The notes under the pieces: model-generated
The model's input: the letters and a program-made list of their open reading frames with translations, nothing else
Told to the model about the DNA's origin: nothing
The model's database searches: none
Origin: Adiantum capillus-veneris
Lineage: Eukaryota > Streptophyta > Polypodiopsida > Polypodiales > Pteridaceae
NCBI GenBank assembly: GCA_014529385.2
Contig: CM043962.1
Location: forward strand, 90,261,680-90,325,679
DNA: 64,000 bases
Direction: 5' to 3'
Position numbers and translations under genes: made by a program
In this document: positions 35,480 through 46,207 of the stretch, one piece after another
How the letters are laid out: every line of letters starts with the position of its first letter
How positions within the stretch are numbered: the stretch's first letter is position 1

Positions 35480-36071
35480 TATGCATAGCCGTGGTTGGAT
35501 CTACCATGCTTTGAAGATTAATGCAGTTCAAACCACTATGCTGTGCAAGAGCTGGATCTTGAGCAATAAACTCAAGGATTTCTGATGTCGAAGCTTTCTA
35601 ATACTGTCTTCCAAAGAGCAAATCTTGTAGCTTGTGTGCTCTCTGTTTGATTGTACCATCAGGATGCTTCAGTACGCTGGTTTCTTGAGCTGTTGGTAGC
35701 ACTTTTGACTGTTGTCGAGCTTTTTCTCGCCATTGGTAGCTTGGTTTGCTTGGTGTTGTATGGTGTGGTGGAGTCTTTTGAGACTTAACTCGCCATTGCT
35801 TGATTGGTTTTACAATTTGTGGAGAAGATAAGTGCTCCTTTTTCTTTCAAACCCATTTTAAGTTAGGTTCCTTGCTCGAAGATTCTTGTCTATATGTTTT
35901 TACCCTTGGAACCTTCTTTTGTTTTGTCGGTGATGTTTTGGGCACCCACATTTGAATCAGCTTATCCTTAAGCTGTGCTTTTGGTACGCAAATTTTCCTG
36001 ACTCCTTGTATACTACTTGTAGCATTTTCTTGTTGAGGGGATGGAGAAGATTGATTACTTCTTGGTTTGGT
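35480..36071 (-). pseudogene. Element D C-terminal tail (WVPK region)
   Basis: After a TAG, the frame of the preceding ORF continues: KICVPKAQLKDKLIQMWVPK, PRVKTYRQESSSKEPN and PDGTIKQRAHKLQDLLFG. WVPK and HKLQDLLFG resemble GKWVPK and YHVQKFLFK at the same relative place in the remnant at 1417-1640. Basic and Gln-rich, function unknown. Confidence 0.6.
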
Positions 36072-36804
36072 CTATTGATTGCTTCCTTTCCACTCCTCCT
36101 TGCTTGGTGCAATTGGAACAATGAGTTGCCCGCCTTTAGGTGATAGCTTGAGCTGATTTGTATCCCAAGCTGGTACTACTTTGTATGTCCGCATCCAGGG
36201 AATTCCAAGAATCATCGTCTCATTCATGTGTTCATCTGGTAAGCATACCAACTGATGAGGACATGAACATCCATGTACTATCACGTTCAAGTTTACTACT
36301 CCCAATGTTGGGGTTGGGTTCTTGTTGCATCCTTTGATTGTCGCTATTCTTGTTGTCAATGCTTGACTTGTTTCCTTCTTGTACGCGGAATAATTGACTG
36401 TAGTTACTCTAGCTTCTGTGTCGACCAAAGCATTGGTGCTATGATTGTTGAGCTGTACTTTGATGCGCATGTCCATTCCATCTAACCATTCATCATATGT
36501 TGAAACTGCATCTTTAGGTAATTTCCATTGTCGGTCAACTATTTCCAGAGTGTTGATGGGAATCGATATGTGTTGATTCCTGAGAGCATCTTTCCGTTTG
36601 AGTACCCGAGGTCGAGCTTCCTCTTGGGCTTCATCAATAATCTGCTGTCGTTTAATCCTCCTTTGTGTGGTTGCATGCATTCTTTCTAGCAATTCATTGG
36701 TTAGCGGAAAATTGTATTTCTTTAAATGACATCCACTAATCCAATTAGCCATTGGTTCCCGATCTAGGATGGACAATTTTACTACTCCACTTGGAGATAC
36801 ATCT
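36072..36804 (-). pseudogene. Element D integrase C-terminus fused to a second retropepsin-like domain
   Basis: A 234-codon open stretch (36776-36072) begins with the integrase C-terminal motif LDREPMANWISGCHLKKYNF. It then runs through a helical basic linker into DEWLDGMDMRIKVQLNNHST, NALVDTEARVTTVNYSAY and MILGIPWMRTYKVVPAWDTN. A-L-V-D-T-x-A-x-V-T-x-x-N followed about 70 residues later by I-L-G-I-P-W-M is the retropepsin pattern: active-site loop, then the Ile-Leu-Gly motif. The Gly of D-T-G-A is replaced by Glu. This is separate from the usual protease at 40945-41244. The same fusion is seen in the remnant at 1417-3040. Confidence 0.7.
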
Positions 36805-37610
36805 TCAGTGATAAATGGTCCATTTCCCTTTTTTCTGAAACTTAGGAATGTTTTGCTTAAGGGAATATATCAAAACTAAGTCCCCTTTCTTGAAGATTTT
36901 TGTGATTAAGTGGGAATCAAAAAATTGTTTTTGTTTCCACTTCTGTGCATAGATGTGAGCTACAAAAGTTAGCCTTTGCTCATCTAGCTTTTCCAAATCT
37001 TCAAATCTTTCTGAAAATTCATGTCTAGTCCACTCAAGATTCCTTGCTACCCTTAATGTCGGCAATAGAAATTCTATTGGCAGTATGGCATCAAGACCAT
37101 AAACAAGGTTAATTAAGGATGTAGCATTTAAAGCTATTTTGAATGAAACTCGATAAGCCCATAGAGCAGCATGGAGATTCATTTCCCAGTTTTTCCTTCC
37201 TGAACTAACCACTTTAGTCAGCACCGAGCTAAGAATTTTTTTCGTATGCTCAGCTTGTCCGTTTGCTTGTGGGTGATAGGGAGATGATTTGTTATGGATG
37301 ACCATAAACTCATTAAGCAAATACTTGATTACCTCATTGAGGAAATGAGTCCCCCGATCACAGTCAATTTCTATTGGCAGTCCATATCTCATGAATACAT
37401 ACTCATATAAGAATGCGGCAATGGTTCTAGAATCATTCTTTTGAGTTGCTTCAGCCTCTCTCAGGTAATCAAAAATCCAATTCCATTATCCTTCACTGAT
37501 ATGATATTTCATGTTGCTTCAGCCTCGGCCCACTTGGTCAAATAGTCTGTAGCTACAATGATGCATTGAGCCTGCCACCTATAAGTTGGTGGCTATATCG
37601 GCCCAAAAAA
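36805..37610 (-). pseudogene. Element D integrase core
   Basis: Motifs in order: DFAKWGIFFFGPI (first catalytic Asp replaced by Phe), WQAQCIIVATDYLTKWAEAE, RYGLPIEIDCDRGTHFLNEV (second Asp), SPYHPQANGQAEHTKKILSS (Glu present), ALWAYRVSFKIAL, FLLPTLRVARNLEW and KGDLVLIYSL. A 55 bp foreign segment flanked by the direct repeat GTTGCTTCAGCCTC (about 37444 and 37512) breaks the first half. The loss of the first Asp and this insert make it inactive. Confidence 0.85.
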
Positions 37611-37930
37611 AAATATACCCCATTTTGCGAAATCTCTAACCCCCATCATTGGTCTTAAGGGCATGCTATCTACACGTGTTGGAATTTTTGCTCGTTGACA
37701 AGAATCAGACCTTCGAACATATTCTTTGGCATCTACAAAAAGTGTTGGCCACCATATACCTGCCATCAAGATTGCTCTTGCAGTGGTCTCACTAGAAAAG
37801 TGACCTCCAACTAATCCAGCATGTGCTTGTTCTATAATCGAAATATAATTGATGCAAATGTTGATCTTTACCTCTCCAATACAATTGCTTCTCAATAAGA
37901 GCATAGTCTCTTGCTTTAGTTTCAATTGCT
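37611..37930 (-). pseudogene. Element D integrase zinc-binding module 2 (HHCC)
   Basis: Reads QAHAGLVGGHFSSETTARAI, LMAGIWWPTLFVDAKEYVRR, SDSCQRAKIPTRVDSMPL, directly before the integrase core. The two His are present and the usual C-x2-C is S-D-S-C. An upstream lead-in, KARDYALIEKQLYWRGKD, is at about 37860-37930. Confidence 0.85.
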
Positions 37931-38396
37931 CTTTGATGGCGTTTACTCATATCCTTAGGAAATGTTTGGCTTGATAAGTAAGTAAAGAGATAGTTACTCC
38001 ACTTAGGAACAGGTGACATTTGAAACAATTTTATATGAGGTATGGGTGTTTTTTTTTTACATTGAGGACAATCCTTTAAAAAGATCGAACATCACTCCTC
38101 ATAGTCGGCGAGAATACTCCAAGTCTCAAGATTCTTTGCACAGTTTGGTCTTTTGCAAAGTGAAGTCCTACTATGGTAACATGTGCTTGACTTAGGTACT
38201 GTTTTTTTTCTTCAGGATTAATGCATAAGAGCAATATTCCATCTCGATTTCTTCTGTATAGCCTACCAGCTAGTAAATGATACATAGGCGATTGCTCAAT
38301 TAATCTGATCGTAATAGGAAGTGGTATTTGTGAATCCACTTGAGCTATTTTCATCAATGACACCATGTTTTCCGACCATTGAGGTATCATTTCCAT
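37931..38396 (-). pseudogene. Element D integrase zinc-binding module 1 (HHCC)
   Basis: Reads MYHLLAGRLYRRNRDGILLL, INPEEKKQYLSQAHVTIVGL, HFAKDQTVQRILRLGVFSPT, MRSDVRSF and, after a one-base frameshift, KDCPQCKKKTPIPHIKLFQ. This is a second complete H-H-C-C integrase-type zinc module upstream of module 2. No element boundary lies between the two. Tandem HHCC modules are not the usual gypsy layout. Confidence 0.75.
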
Positions 38397-38462
38397 GGAG
38401 AAAAAATAGGCATCTGGTAGATCATCGTCTACCCCTTTAGGTGATTCTCCTGAAACAACCCT

Positions 38463-38888
38463 TTACAAATGATCTACTTGTTGATATGTAGTGTCCTTTT
38501 TTACAACCACAGTGAAATAAAATTCCACAAGAATGATGGACCATCTCACTATTCTTCCTATGCTGCATGGCTTGTTGACCAAGTGCAACAAAGCTTGGTG
38601 GTCCACAAAGAACACAAACTTGTTGGCTAATAGGTAATAATTATACTTTTTAACAACATAGATCATTCCTAATCATTCCCTTTCGCTGGTGGTGTAATTA
38701 TTTTCCGCCATGTTCAACTGTCAACTAGCATAAGGAATCAGAAAGTCAATTTTTCCGTCTCCTGGTTGAGCTAGTATACAACCGATAGCAAAATTGGAAG
38801 TATATACATGTATGTGGAATATCTTATTCCAATATGGTGCTTTCAAAATTGGAGTTGAGGTGAGAGCTTGCTTGAGCTTCATGAAGGA
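38463..38888 (-). pseudogene. Element D RNase H
   Basis: The second half is clear: KYNYYLLANKFVFFVDHQAL, LHLVNKPCSIGRIVRWSIIL, FYFTVVVKKDTTYQQVDHL. This is the gypsy pattern (Y..L...F.F.TDHQALxxLxN), with F-V-D-H carrying the Asp. The first half (38667-38888) is broken by stops. Confidence 0.8.
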
Positions 38889-39718
38889 TTATTCACATGC
38901 CTCGGTCCACTCAAAGTGTGTAATCAAGCTATACATGGGTTTTTCCATTATAGTGTACATGTAGATGAACCGTCTGTAATATCCACAATGCCCCATGAAG
39001 GCTTGTACCCCCTTGACTATTGTTGGTCTAGGCAAATCAGCAATGACATGAATTTTTTCAATATCTGTAGCTATGCCATTTTTAGACACTATATGTCCAA
39101 GAATTTTTCCTTGTCTACCCATGAATGTACGCTTTTCAGGATTTAAGCAAATCCTACAAAGTCTACATTTTTTGAATACCTTTTTGAGGTGTTCAAAATG
39201 ATCAGCCCGGATTGATGAATGTACGCATAGATCATCCATATATACTTCTAAAAATTTTCTAAGATATTCTTTAAAATTGTGGCTCATCAACCTTTGAAAT
39301 GTGGCTCGAGCATTAGTTAACCCAAACGGCATAACCCGATAGGCAAAAATACCCCATTTTGGTGCAAAAGCAATTTTATGCTGATCTTTTGGGTCAACCA
39401 AAAGCTGATTGTATCCCAAAAAGCCGTCTAAGAAGCTGTAAGCTTCTTTTCCTTCAATTCGTTCCAAAACATGCTCAATGATTGGAAGAGGAAAGTTGTC
39501 TCTAACGGTAGCTGCATTCACTTTTTTGAGATTGACACACGCTCATAATTTCCATTCTTCTTGGGTACTACCACAATTGGAGACACCCAATCTGTGTGTT
39601 CAATTTCATAAATAAATTTGGCTTTATTTAGTTTTTTAATCTCTTCTTTTATCTTCTTGGAAAATGTTTCAATATACATGTATGGCCTATGTCTACTTGG
39701 TTTCGCATCATCTCTCAT
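38889..39718 (-). pseudogene. Element D reverse transcriptase
   Basis: From 39718: KKLNKAKFIYEIEHTDWVSP, IVVVPKKNGNYER (frameshift), then MNAATVRDNFPLPIIEHVLE, FLDGFLGYNQLLVDPKDQHK, YRVMPFGLTNARATFQRLMS, LEVYMDDLCVHSS (catalytic Y-M-D-D intact), GKILGHIVSKNGIATDIEKI and GHCGYYRRFIYMY. A standard gypsy RT with one main frameshift near 39520. Confidence 0.92.
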
Positions 39719-40944
39719 TGGTATGGTATGTTGACAGATTTTTGGATCAACACCCTTGAGATCCCTGTAAGACCAAGCGAAGATATCTCGGTATTATTTT
39801 AGCAAGCTTAGCAAGAGCTCTTCTTCTTTCTCTGCTAGGTCATTTGCAATGTAAGCAGGTCTAGGCTCTTATCCTAGTTCAGCCAGGTCTATCTTTTTAG
39901 CGTTTTTAGGCATTCGTGGGACTCGCCCTGTTTTCGTAGTTCCCTAATAGGTTGTTCGAATATGGTTTTTTTAATCTTGGAGAGTATACTTTTTTTAATG
40001 GTATGGAACACTCATTACATCCATGCCATCCTCTTCCGTGGTTTCCATTTTGGTCGTATATATCTGCTTTAGAGCTTTTTTCAACTCTTGATATTTCTTT
40101 TTCTGCTCAACTCGTGTCACGATTGTCTCCTTATCCTGTTTTTTTCCTTGTGTATCCTTCCTTGTTTTTCTCGATGTTTGCGACATGTTTGGATTTTCGT
40201 TTGAAGGATATTTACTAGTGATTTTGTCCTTGACACAATTATGTGTCTCTATCTCCATCAGGAGTTGTGTTCTACTAGAAACTGATGGCATATGTCTAGA
40301 TGCTTCACGGTGTCTCTTTTGTGTCTATACCATTTTTGTCTTCTCAATTTTTGGCTAGGAAAGTAAAAAAAAATTTCCTCTCCTCCTTTGAAGAGTAGCT
40401 TGGCTCTCACATGTTCTTTTTCTGACCTCGAATCTTCTGAGGTAGCCAAGTGTTCATCCAACTCATCTGTTGCATCGTAGTAGATGTCTGAAAAGACTTG
40501 CTGAGCTTTCATCAAGTCCTTGGGTTCCTCAATTTCATCTTCAATGTTGAGGGTTGAAATCATTTGGATGGAAATTATGTCGTAGCCATCCTCATTCCAA
40601 AATTGGGTAGTCATATATGTATTCACACATACATTCATTGTCCCTAAAATTTGAGTTCCACTCAAATGGCTTTAAAAAATGCTCTCAAAAGGGTTCAGGT
40701 ATATAGGATTCCTCTGTGCAATCCCTTTCTAGAATACATTCTTCTAGTTTTAAACTCCCATTTTTTGAAGCTCCACACATCCAAATAGGAGTGTCTTTTT
40801 TAATCAAGATGGAAGCTTAGTTTCAACCAAAGAGACTGAATCAAACTCTTGTATGTGTGTTTTCAATACATCTCTATAAGTGTGATCTTTTAGATTTATC
40901 CTTGTTATAGATCCCATTTGCTTCAAGTATAGATAATTGTTTCC
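39719..40944 (-). pseudogene. Element D protease-RT linker
   Basis: Several ORF pieces (39995-40291, 40258-40665) rich in Lys, Glu and Gln, without a recognised domain. They lie between the protease and RT and probably encode polyprotein linker. Confidence 0.5.
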
Positions 40945-41289
40945 TCATTCTTGGATAATCTGTACCTGTCGCATGAAAGGTCTTCCCAATATGATTTCAT
41001 AATTGAGTTTTTTTCCAAAGTTTACTATGGCAAAAGTGTGTTGATATTCAATTCCATAGGAATTGATTATCACTTTTTCAAGCATCCCTAATAGTCTCTC
41101 AATGTGCCCGTCAACCAATTGCAATTTGATTTGAGTTTGTCTAATGGTTGGTTGTCCCCAGGATTCCCATACTCCTTTTTTGGCTATGGCTATGCCTGCT
41201 CCACTATCCAGTATTGCCATGGTTTCAATGTCATTATATTTCATTGGAAGGGTAGTGTTTCCTTCTTTCCCTTCGTAATATTCTTCGAC
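40945..41289 (-). pseudogene. Element D canonical retropepsin
   Basis: The frame reads ETMAILDSGAGIAIAKKGVW (D-S-G-A active site intact), QIKLQLVDGHIERLLGMLEK, QHTFAIVNFGKKLNYEIILG and RPFMRQ. This is the usual plant gypsy protease between gag and RT. Confidence 0.88.
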
Positions 41290-42087
41290 TTAGTTCATTG
41301 GAACAGATCGAATCTCTTTGTTGTCCATTTTGTTTTTCAATTTTCCCAAATTTTTTGAGATTAGCCCGGTTATCCCCACCTTCTCTAGGGTTTTCTGTAG
41401 ATCATTCCATAAATATGGTCTGAGTTTTAACAGTTCTCCCAAGGTAAGAGTGCATTGGATGGGTGTAGACATGATTGAATGAATGTTGTCTACTTCTAAG
41501 GTCTGTTCAACTCTTTTTACTTGAGTGGTCTTACACACTATGGATTCATCTTCGTTTTCTCCTAAGTAAGAGGGTAATGTTTTCAAGGTCAATGGTTTCG
41601 ACATTCTTGAAGCTTTAGATTCGCAATCCCCATATAAGGATTATACATCCATACTCATATCAGAAGGTAGGTTATCCAACCAAACTTCCTCTATAGGAGC
41701 TAACTTTAGAGTTAGGCTCCCATCATTGATCTCTCTAACTTTTTCCCATAAGTGTCCTGGCCAATCTTCCTCTACGAATGGAATTCCGTCTAAGGCATCT
41801 TCGTTGTTCGGCACTATAAGTTCTAGTTCTTTTGTTTCAAGGTGGGGTTCTGCCACCCCATCGGGTTTTTCTTTAGTGTCTCTTACCACAAGCTCTAGCT
41901 GCTTCCATGCCTGGAGAAGGATAGTTCTTCCATTTGTTTTCCATGTTTTGGCCTGTTTTAAGTTCTGCTTGGTAGGCTTCCAAGGCTGCATTAATAGGCT
42001 CAAAAATTTTATCAACAACCAAAATGAATCCTCGAGTTTCACAGTTGTTTCCTTGATTTCACTTCCTGTTTCTTTCACCTTTTCTTG
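41290..42087 (-). pseudogene. Element D gag-protease linker
   Basis: Two open pieces (41641-42078 and 41290-41604) are rich in Glu, Leu and Lys, for example EEDWPGHLWEKVREINDGSL. No domain recognised. It is placed between the zinc knuckles and the protease. Confidence 0.55.
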
Positions 42088-42759
42088 GAATAGCTTTTTG
42101 ATTTCTCCTCGATTTGAATCCGTTGTTTTTGTTTTCTAATCTCATTTCTTTTGCTTCTGCTTTATTTGATCCTTTGAGAGAAAGCTTTTGTATTTTTTGA
42201 ATCATCAGAGGAGCTGTGTTTCTTTTTCATAGCATGTGCTCTAGTGATTACCTTGATTGGAACAATTGGTTCACTCTCTGATGAGCTACTAGGTATCACT
42301 TGGACTACGTTTACTACTGTCTTACCCTTGTTTAAAGGATTTTTAGGAAAATCTTCCAAAAAGTGTCCTCCCTTTTTGCAACATTGTATGCAATAGGATT
42401 CAACTGACTTGAGGTTTTTGTCAGGCTCTAGACATTCATTTTTCCAATGATCATCTGCACCACAGTTGTGACTTTTTCCCATTCTTGGCTTAATCATGGG
42501 TCTTATCAAGGAAGGTATGACACCTTGATTAGCTACATAATACATTGGTGCATTCTCTGGTGGAGCGTAAGTCACGGTTTCTTCCACTGGTGGTGGATGT
42601 GAATTATATCAATCTCCTTTTACCATCATTGTAGATGGACTAGGCTCCACATAGGGTGTAACAGGCACTAATGCTTGTTCATCTATGACTTCTTCGAAGT
42701 GCATGTACTTTACAGGCAATACATTATGTCCTGGGTACAAAGGTTTTTGACCCGACACA
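42088..42759 (-). pseudogene. Element D gag C-terminus with two degenerate zinc knuckles
   Basis: From 42759: GQKPLYPGHNVLPVKYMHF, then KSHNCGADDHWKNEC (first Cys of the knuckle missing) and YCIQCCKKGGHFLEDFP (last Cys replaced by Phe). The frame joins exactly to the gag part at 55720 across one copy of the 5 bp target duplication, giving PQPVSGQKPLYPG. Confidence 0.8.
42755..42759. other. Target-site duplication ACACA of element C (left)
   Basis: ACACA lies directly before the LTR start at 42760. The second copy is at 55715-55719 directly after the other LTR. Confidence 0.92.
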
Positions 42760-44744
42760 TGTGAGGGCCATACCCAGACTCGACCCAACTCACCTCCCTT
42801 AGTCCTCCAGACCGTTGCAGGGAATGACATAGAACTATCTTCAGGTATCCCTCCCACTTGGGACCGAAACTCAGAAAGGACTCCGGCCTATCTCGAACGC
42901 CAACCCAATGTGAGCGCCATTCCCAGACTCGACCCTACTCACCTCCCTCAGTCCTCCAGACCATTCCAGGGAATGACGTAGATCTATCTGCAGGTATCCC
43001 TCCCACCTGGGACCGACACTCAGACAAGACTCCGGCCTATCTCGATTGCCAACCCAAGGGGGTACATCCCTTCATTCAATAATTCTATTCGTTTCTCATA
43101 ATCAAATTGTCCTTGACAGCTTTTCGCACCCAGAATCGTGGTCCTTAGTCTTGATTCTCTTGATCTTTAACTTGAGGATCTGCTCTTACTTTCTTGTTCT
43201 CCCTTGGTTCATGGCGATAACCCCTTTTTCTTGACAAGCAGGCACGGCAGTTATCACTTTCCCCTAAGAAGAGGGATCTTGCAATCCTACCTGGTCTCGC
43301 TCGTCCCCGATTACCCATTTCCCAACTAGTCCTAGCATTTAACATAAAAGTTTTAAATCAAAATCCGGCCATCTGACCCTCCGGATCCTTCCACCCACCA
43401 AACCATTTCATGAAAATCCCTTCCCGAGGTAGTACTTAACTACTACAAAATTAGGAAGACAGTAGTCTATCAGACATCATCAAACAACAAGCAGCATGCA
43501 ATTTTTTTCATACCCTCGTTCAGGGAAATTCATCTGGTGGTTCCCACCAGATCCTTATTTAGAAACTTTTAATTCATTCCCTTTTCTTTAGCTACTATAA
43601 TTAGCTTGTAACTAGTTTCCTAACTAATCATGCAACACATTTAGTTTCAACCAATTCATCTTACCTCCCCATTCAAGCCAAGATAATCGGTTACAAGCCA
43701 TCAAAATGGCATCACCTTCATAAAATTTCCAAGAATTAAGTGTTTCGGAAAGGCTCATCAAGTAATTTAATCATTCCTTCCTAAGCATTTTATTTCGAGA
43801 GGTATAGCACCATCTGGTGATAGATGCAGAGGATAGCCCCTATATTCCTAGCCTTTCCAGTTCCTTTTTAAGCAACCAAGTCGAACAAATTTCCTTAATT
43901 AAATTCACATCATCCTCCCTGAGTATAACCTTCTCATCCAACTATTGGCATCAGGCTATACCCGGATTATGGCCGATTTCCAATAAGATACAGTGGGTAC
44001 TTCACCCGGCCGGGCAAAAATAAAACCAACGGTCCATTCATCCCTTATCCCTCGGGCATGAATGACCGAGGTATAACAAATTGCCGGTTACACTGCCCTA
44101 GCCGAAAAGGGCCAATCTCCGAAAAGTTCCCAAGAGAATCCTCTCAATGGGCCGGCCTTTCAATCAAATTGACCCAAAGAAGATCCATCTTGGTTCCCGA
44201 TCATTTCCTAGGAAATCTTCAAAACTCCTAGTTAAATCTATGTTTTGTAATGGGCTATCCCTATCACCTCTCGAGATTCCTTTTTAACTCCTAGTTGGTA
44301 ATTTTCAGGTTCATTCATTTATCAACCTTAATTCCTACTTTCATTAATTATGTACCAACCAAGTTTATTTAGAAAATACAAGCGAGTTTTTGCCATAGAC
44401 ATGTGATGGTTAATGTCTCTTCAGAAATGCCAACTTTTTAAGTTCAATCCTCGTTTTGTTGATTCCCACGTTTTAACAATCCTTTGCCATCCATGGGGCA
44501 TCTCCATGGAAGCTTGTAGAGTTTTCGGTTTAAACAACACGGAGATCAATTCTGCGAGTTATCGCCTTTCTCCCCCATCCCGTATTTGAAAACAAACTTG
44601 AAATTGAAAACTTTAGAAATACTGTTCAATACCAAAAATTGAACTACTTCTATCGAGCTTAGACAACTACTCTTTCTTATGGTACCTAGCTTTCCATTTT
44701 TTAGGAAGCTAGAAGGTCATTCTATAATTTATGAGTTTTCGAGC

Positions 44745-45400
44745 TCTCCATTAAAGCTTAAACCTAATATACAAGGTAGTCACTCAAGTTTACATCTAAG
44801 TGCAAAGTTACCATTACAGCTTAGCTTATGAGAGCAAATCTACCTTTGAAGCTTAACTTTATGATGCGTACTCTTATCACTTAACCCTAATTGCAAGGTT
44901 TCCATTAAAGCTTAAAACCAAAAAATACAAGGTAATCACTAAAGCTTACATCTAAGTGCAAAGTTACCATTAAAGCTTAGCTTACGAGTGCAAATCTACC
45001 TTTGAAGCTTAACTTTATGATACATAAATACTCTTATCACTTAACCCTAATTGCAAGGTTTCCATTAAATCTTAAAACCTAAAAATGCAAGGTAATCACT
45101 AAAGCTTACATCTAAGTGCAAAGTTACCATTAAAGCGTAGCTTAAGAGAGAAAATCTACCTTTGAAGCTTAACTTTATGATGCGTAGATACTCTAATCAC
45201 TTAACCCTAATTGCAAGGTTTCCATTAAAGCTTAAAACCTAAAGTGCAAGGTAATCACTAAAGCTTACATCTAAGTGCAAAGTTACCATTAAAGCTTAGC
45301 TTACGAGTGCAAATCTACCTTTGAATCTTAACTTTATGATGCATATATACCATTAATACTTAACCCTAATTCCAAGGTTACCATTAAAGCTTAAACCTAA
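44745..45400. repeat. Minisatellite of about 158 bp units in C 3' LTR
   Basis: Four units marked by AAGTGCAAAGTTACCATT at about 44798, 44953, 45113 and 45271. The same array is present at 54247-54895 in the 5' LTR. Confidence 0.9.
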
Positions 45401-45731
45401 AATGATGCACATAAACCTTCCTAGTATTAGAACACATGGATTAATTAATCCTACTAGAAATTAAGATTACCTCCTCCAAACAAGAGGGAAGTGGGGTTGA
45501 AGTCCTTCTGGAAGAGATGTGAGGCTCAAGGAGGAAGGAAAGGGATTTAGGATGAAGAGGAAGGAGAGAGGAGCTTCTTCAAAAAACCCTCAAGGGTTTG
45601 GTCTTCAAGAGAGGGAGAGAGCAAGAGCAAGGTTTAATGAAAACCTTGATTTACTTAAGCATAGTCTTCAGCGTGGCAAGTATGCAAGTAGCTTAGCAAT
45701 ATATGTGTTTGAAATACAAAGGAGAGGGGGT

Positions 45732-45741
45732 GTTTATATAG
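45732..45741 (-). promoter_or_regulatory. Element C LTR TATA box (3' LTR copy)
   Basis: Minus strand reads CTATATAAAC, about 470 bp from the LTR start. The 5' LTR copy is at 55240-55249. It lies directly downstream of the CCAAT repeats. Confidence 0.65.
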
Positions 45742-45757
45742 AAAATGGTGGTTGGAA

Positions 45758-45905
45758 TTCTCTTCTTTATTCCTATTGGACCCCAATTCTCTTCTCAATT
45801 GCTATTGGACCCCAAATTCTCTTCTCAAATGCTATTGGATCCCAAATTCTCTTCTCAAATGCTATTGGACCCCAATTCTCTTCTTAATTCCTATTGGACC
45901 CCAAT
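45758..45905 (-). promoter_or_regulatory. Five tandem 29-30 bp repeats, each with a CCAAT box (3' LTR copy)
   Basis: Each unit reads GGTCCAATAG or GGATCCAATAG on the minus strand. ATTGG (plus) is at 45775, 45804, 45834, 45864 and 45893. The array ends about 17 bp upstream of the TATA box in transcription order. Confidence 0.75.
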
Positions 45906-46207
45906 TTTTTTCTTAGTTCTTATCCCTTAACTTTATCTTTCAATTAAGTTAGTCCCTTAATTTTCTCCTAGTTCTTGATCTAGATCAGTTCCCACGCGGC
46001 TTTTGATGAAGAAGTATAAAAATAACCTTAATCTTAAAGGAAAAATATAGGGATGACGTAATTTCTTATCTGAAATATCCTTGTCTTTTCATTTTTGAGT
46101 AAAGTCTCGTTGTCCATATAACTTCTTTGTCGGTCTTACTTTTTCTAAATTATTTTCTAGGCCGAAAAATTTCTAAATTGCTCTAGGGTTTAGGGAGGGA
46201 CCTTACA

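Larger units (their letters stand above)
42760..46207 (-). repeat. Element C 3' LTR (3448 bp)
   Basis: Plus strand runs from TGTGAGGGCC to GGGACCTTACA. It holds a tandem duplication of its own end (units from 42760 and 42909), a 158 bp minisatellite (44745-45400), CCAAT-bearing 29-30 bp repeats (45758-45905) and a TATA box (45732-45741). It is about 100 bp longer than the 5' copy. Confidence 0.93.

Noticed and set aside
40258-40665. Separate gene in the D linker
   Set aside because: Low-complexity charged sequence in line with the polyprotein; no start context or domain.
45519-45887. 122-codon plus-strand ORF in the C 3' LTR, with a twin at 55027-55395
   Set aside because: Present in both LTRs because they are copies. 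It runs antisense over the promoter repeats and gains its length from the 29-30 bp units; no domain.
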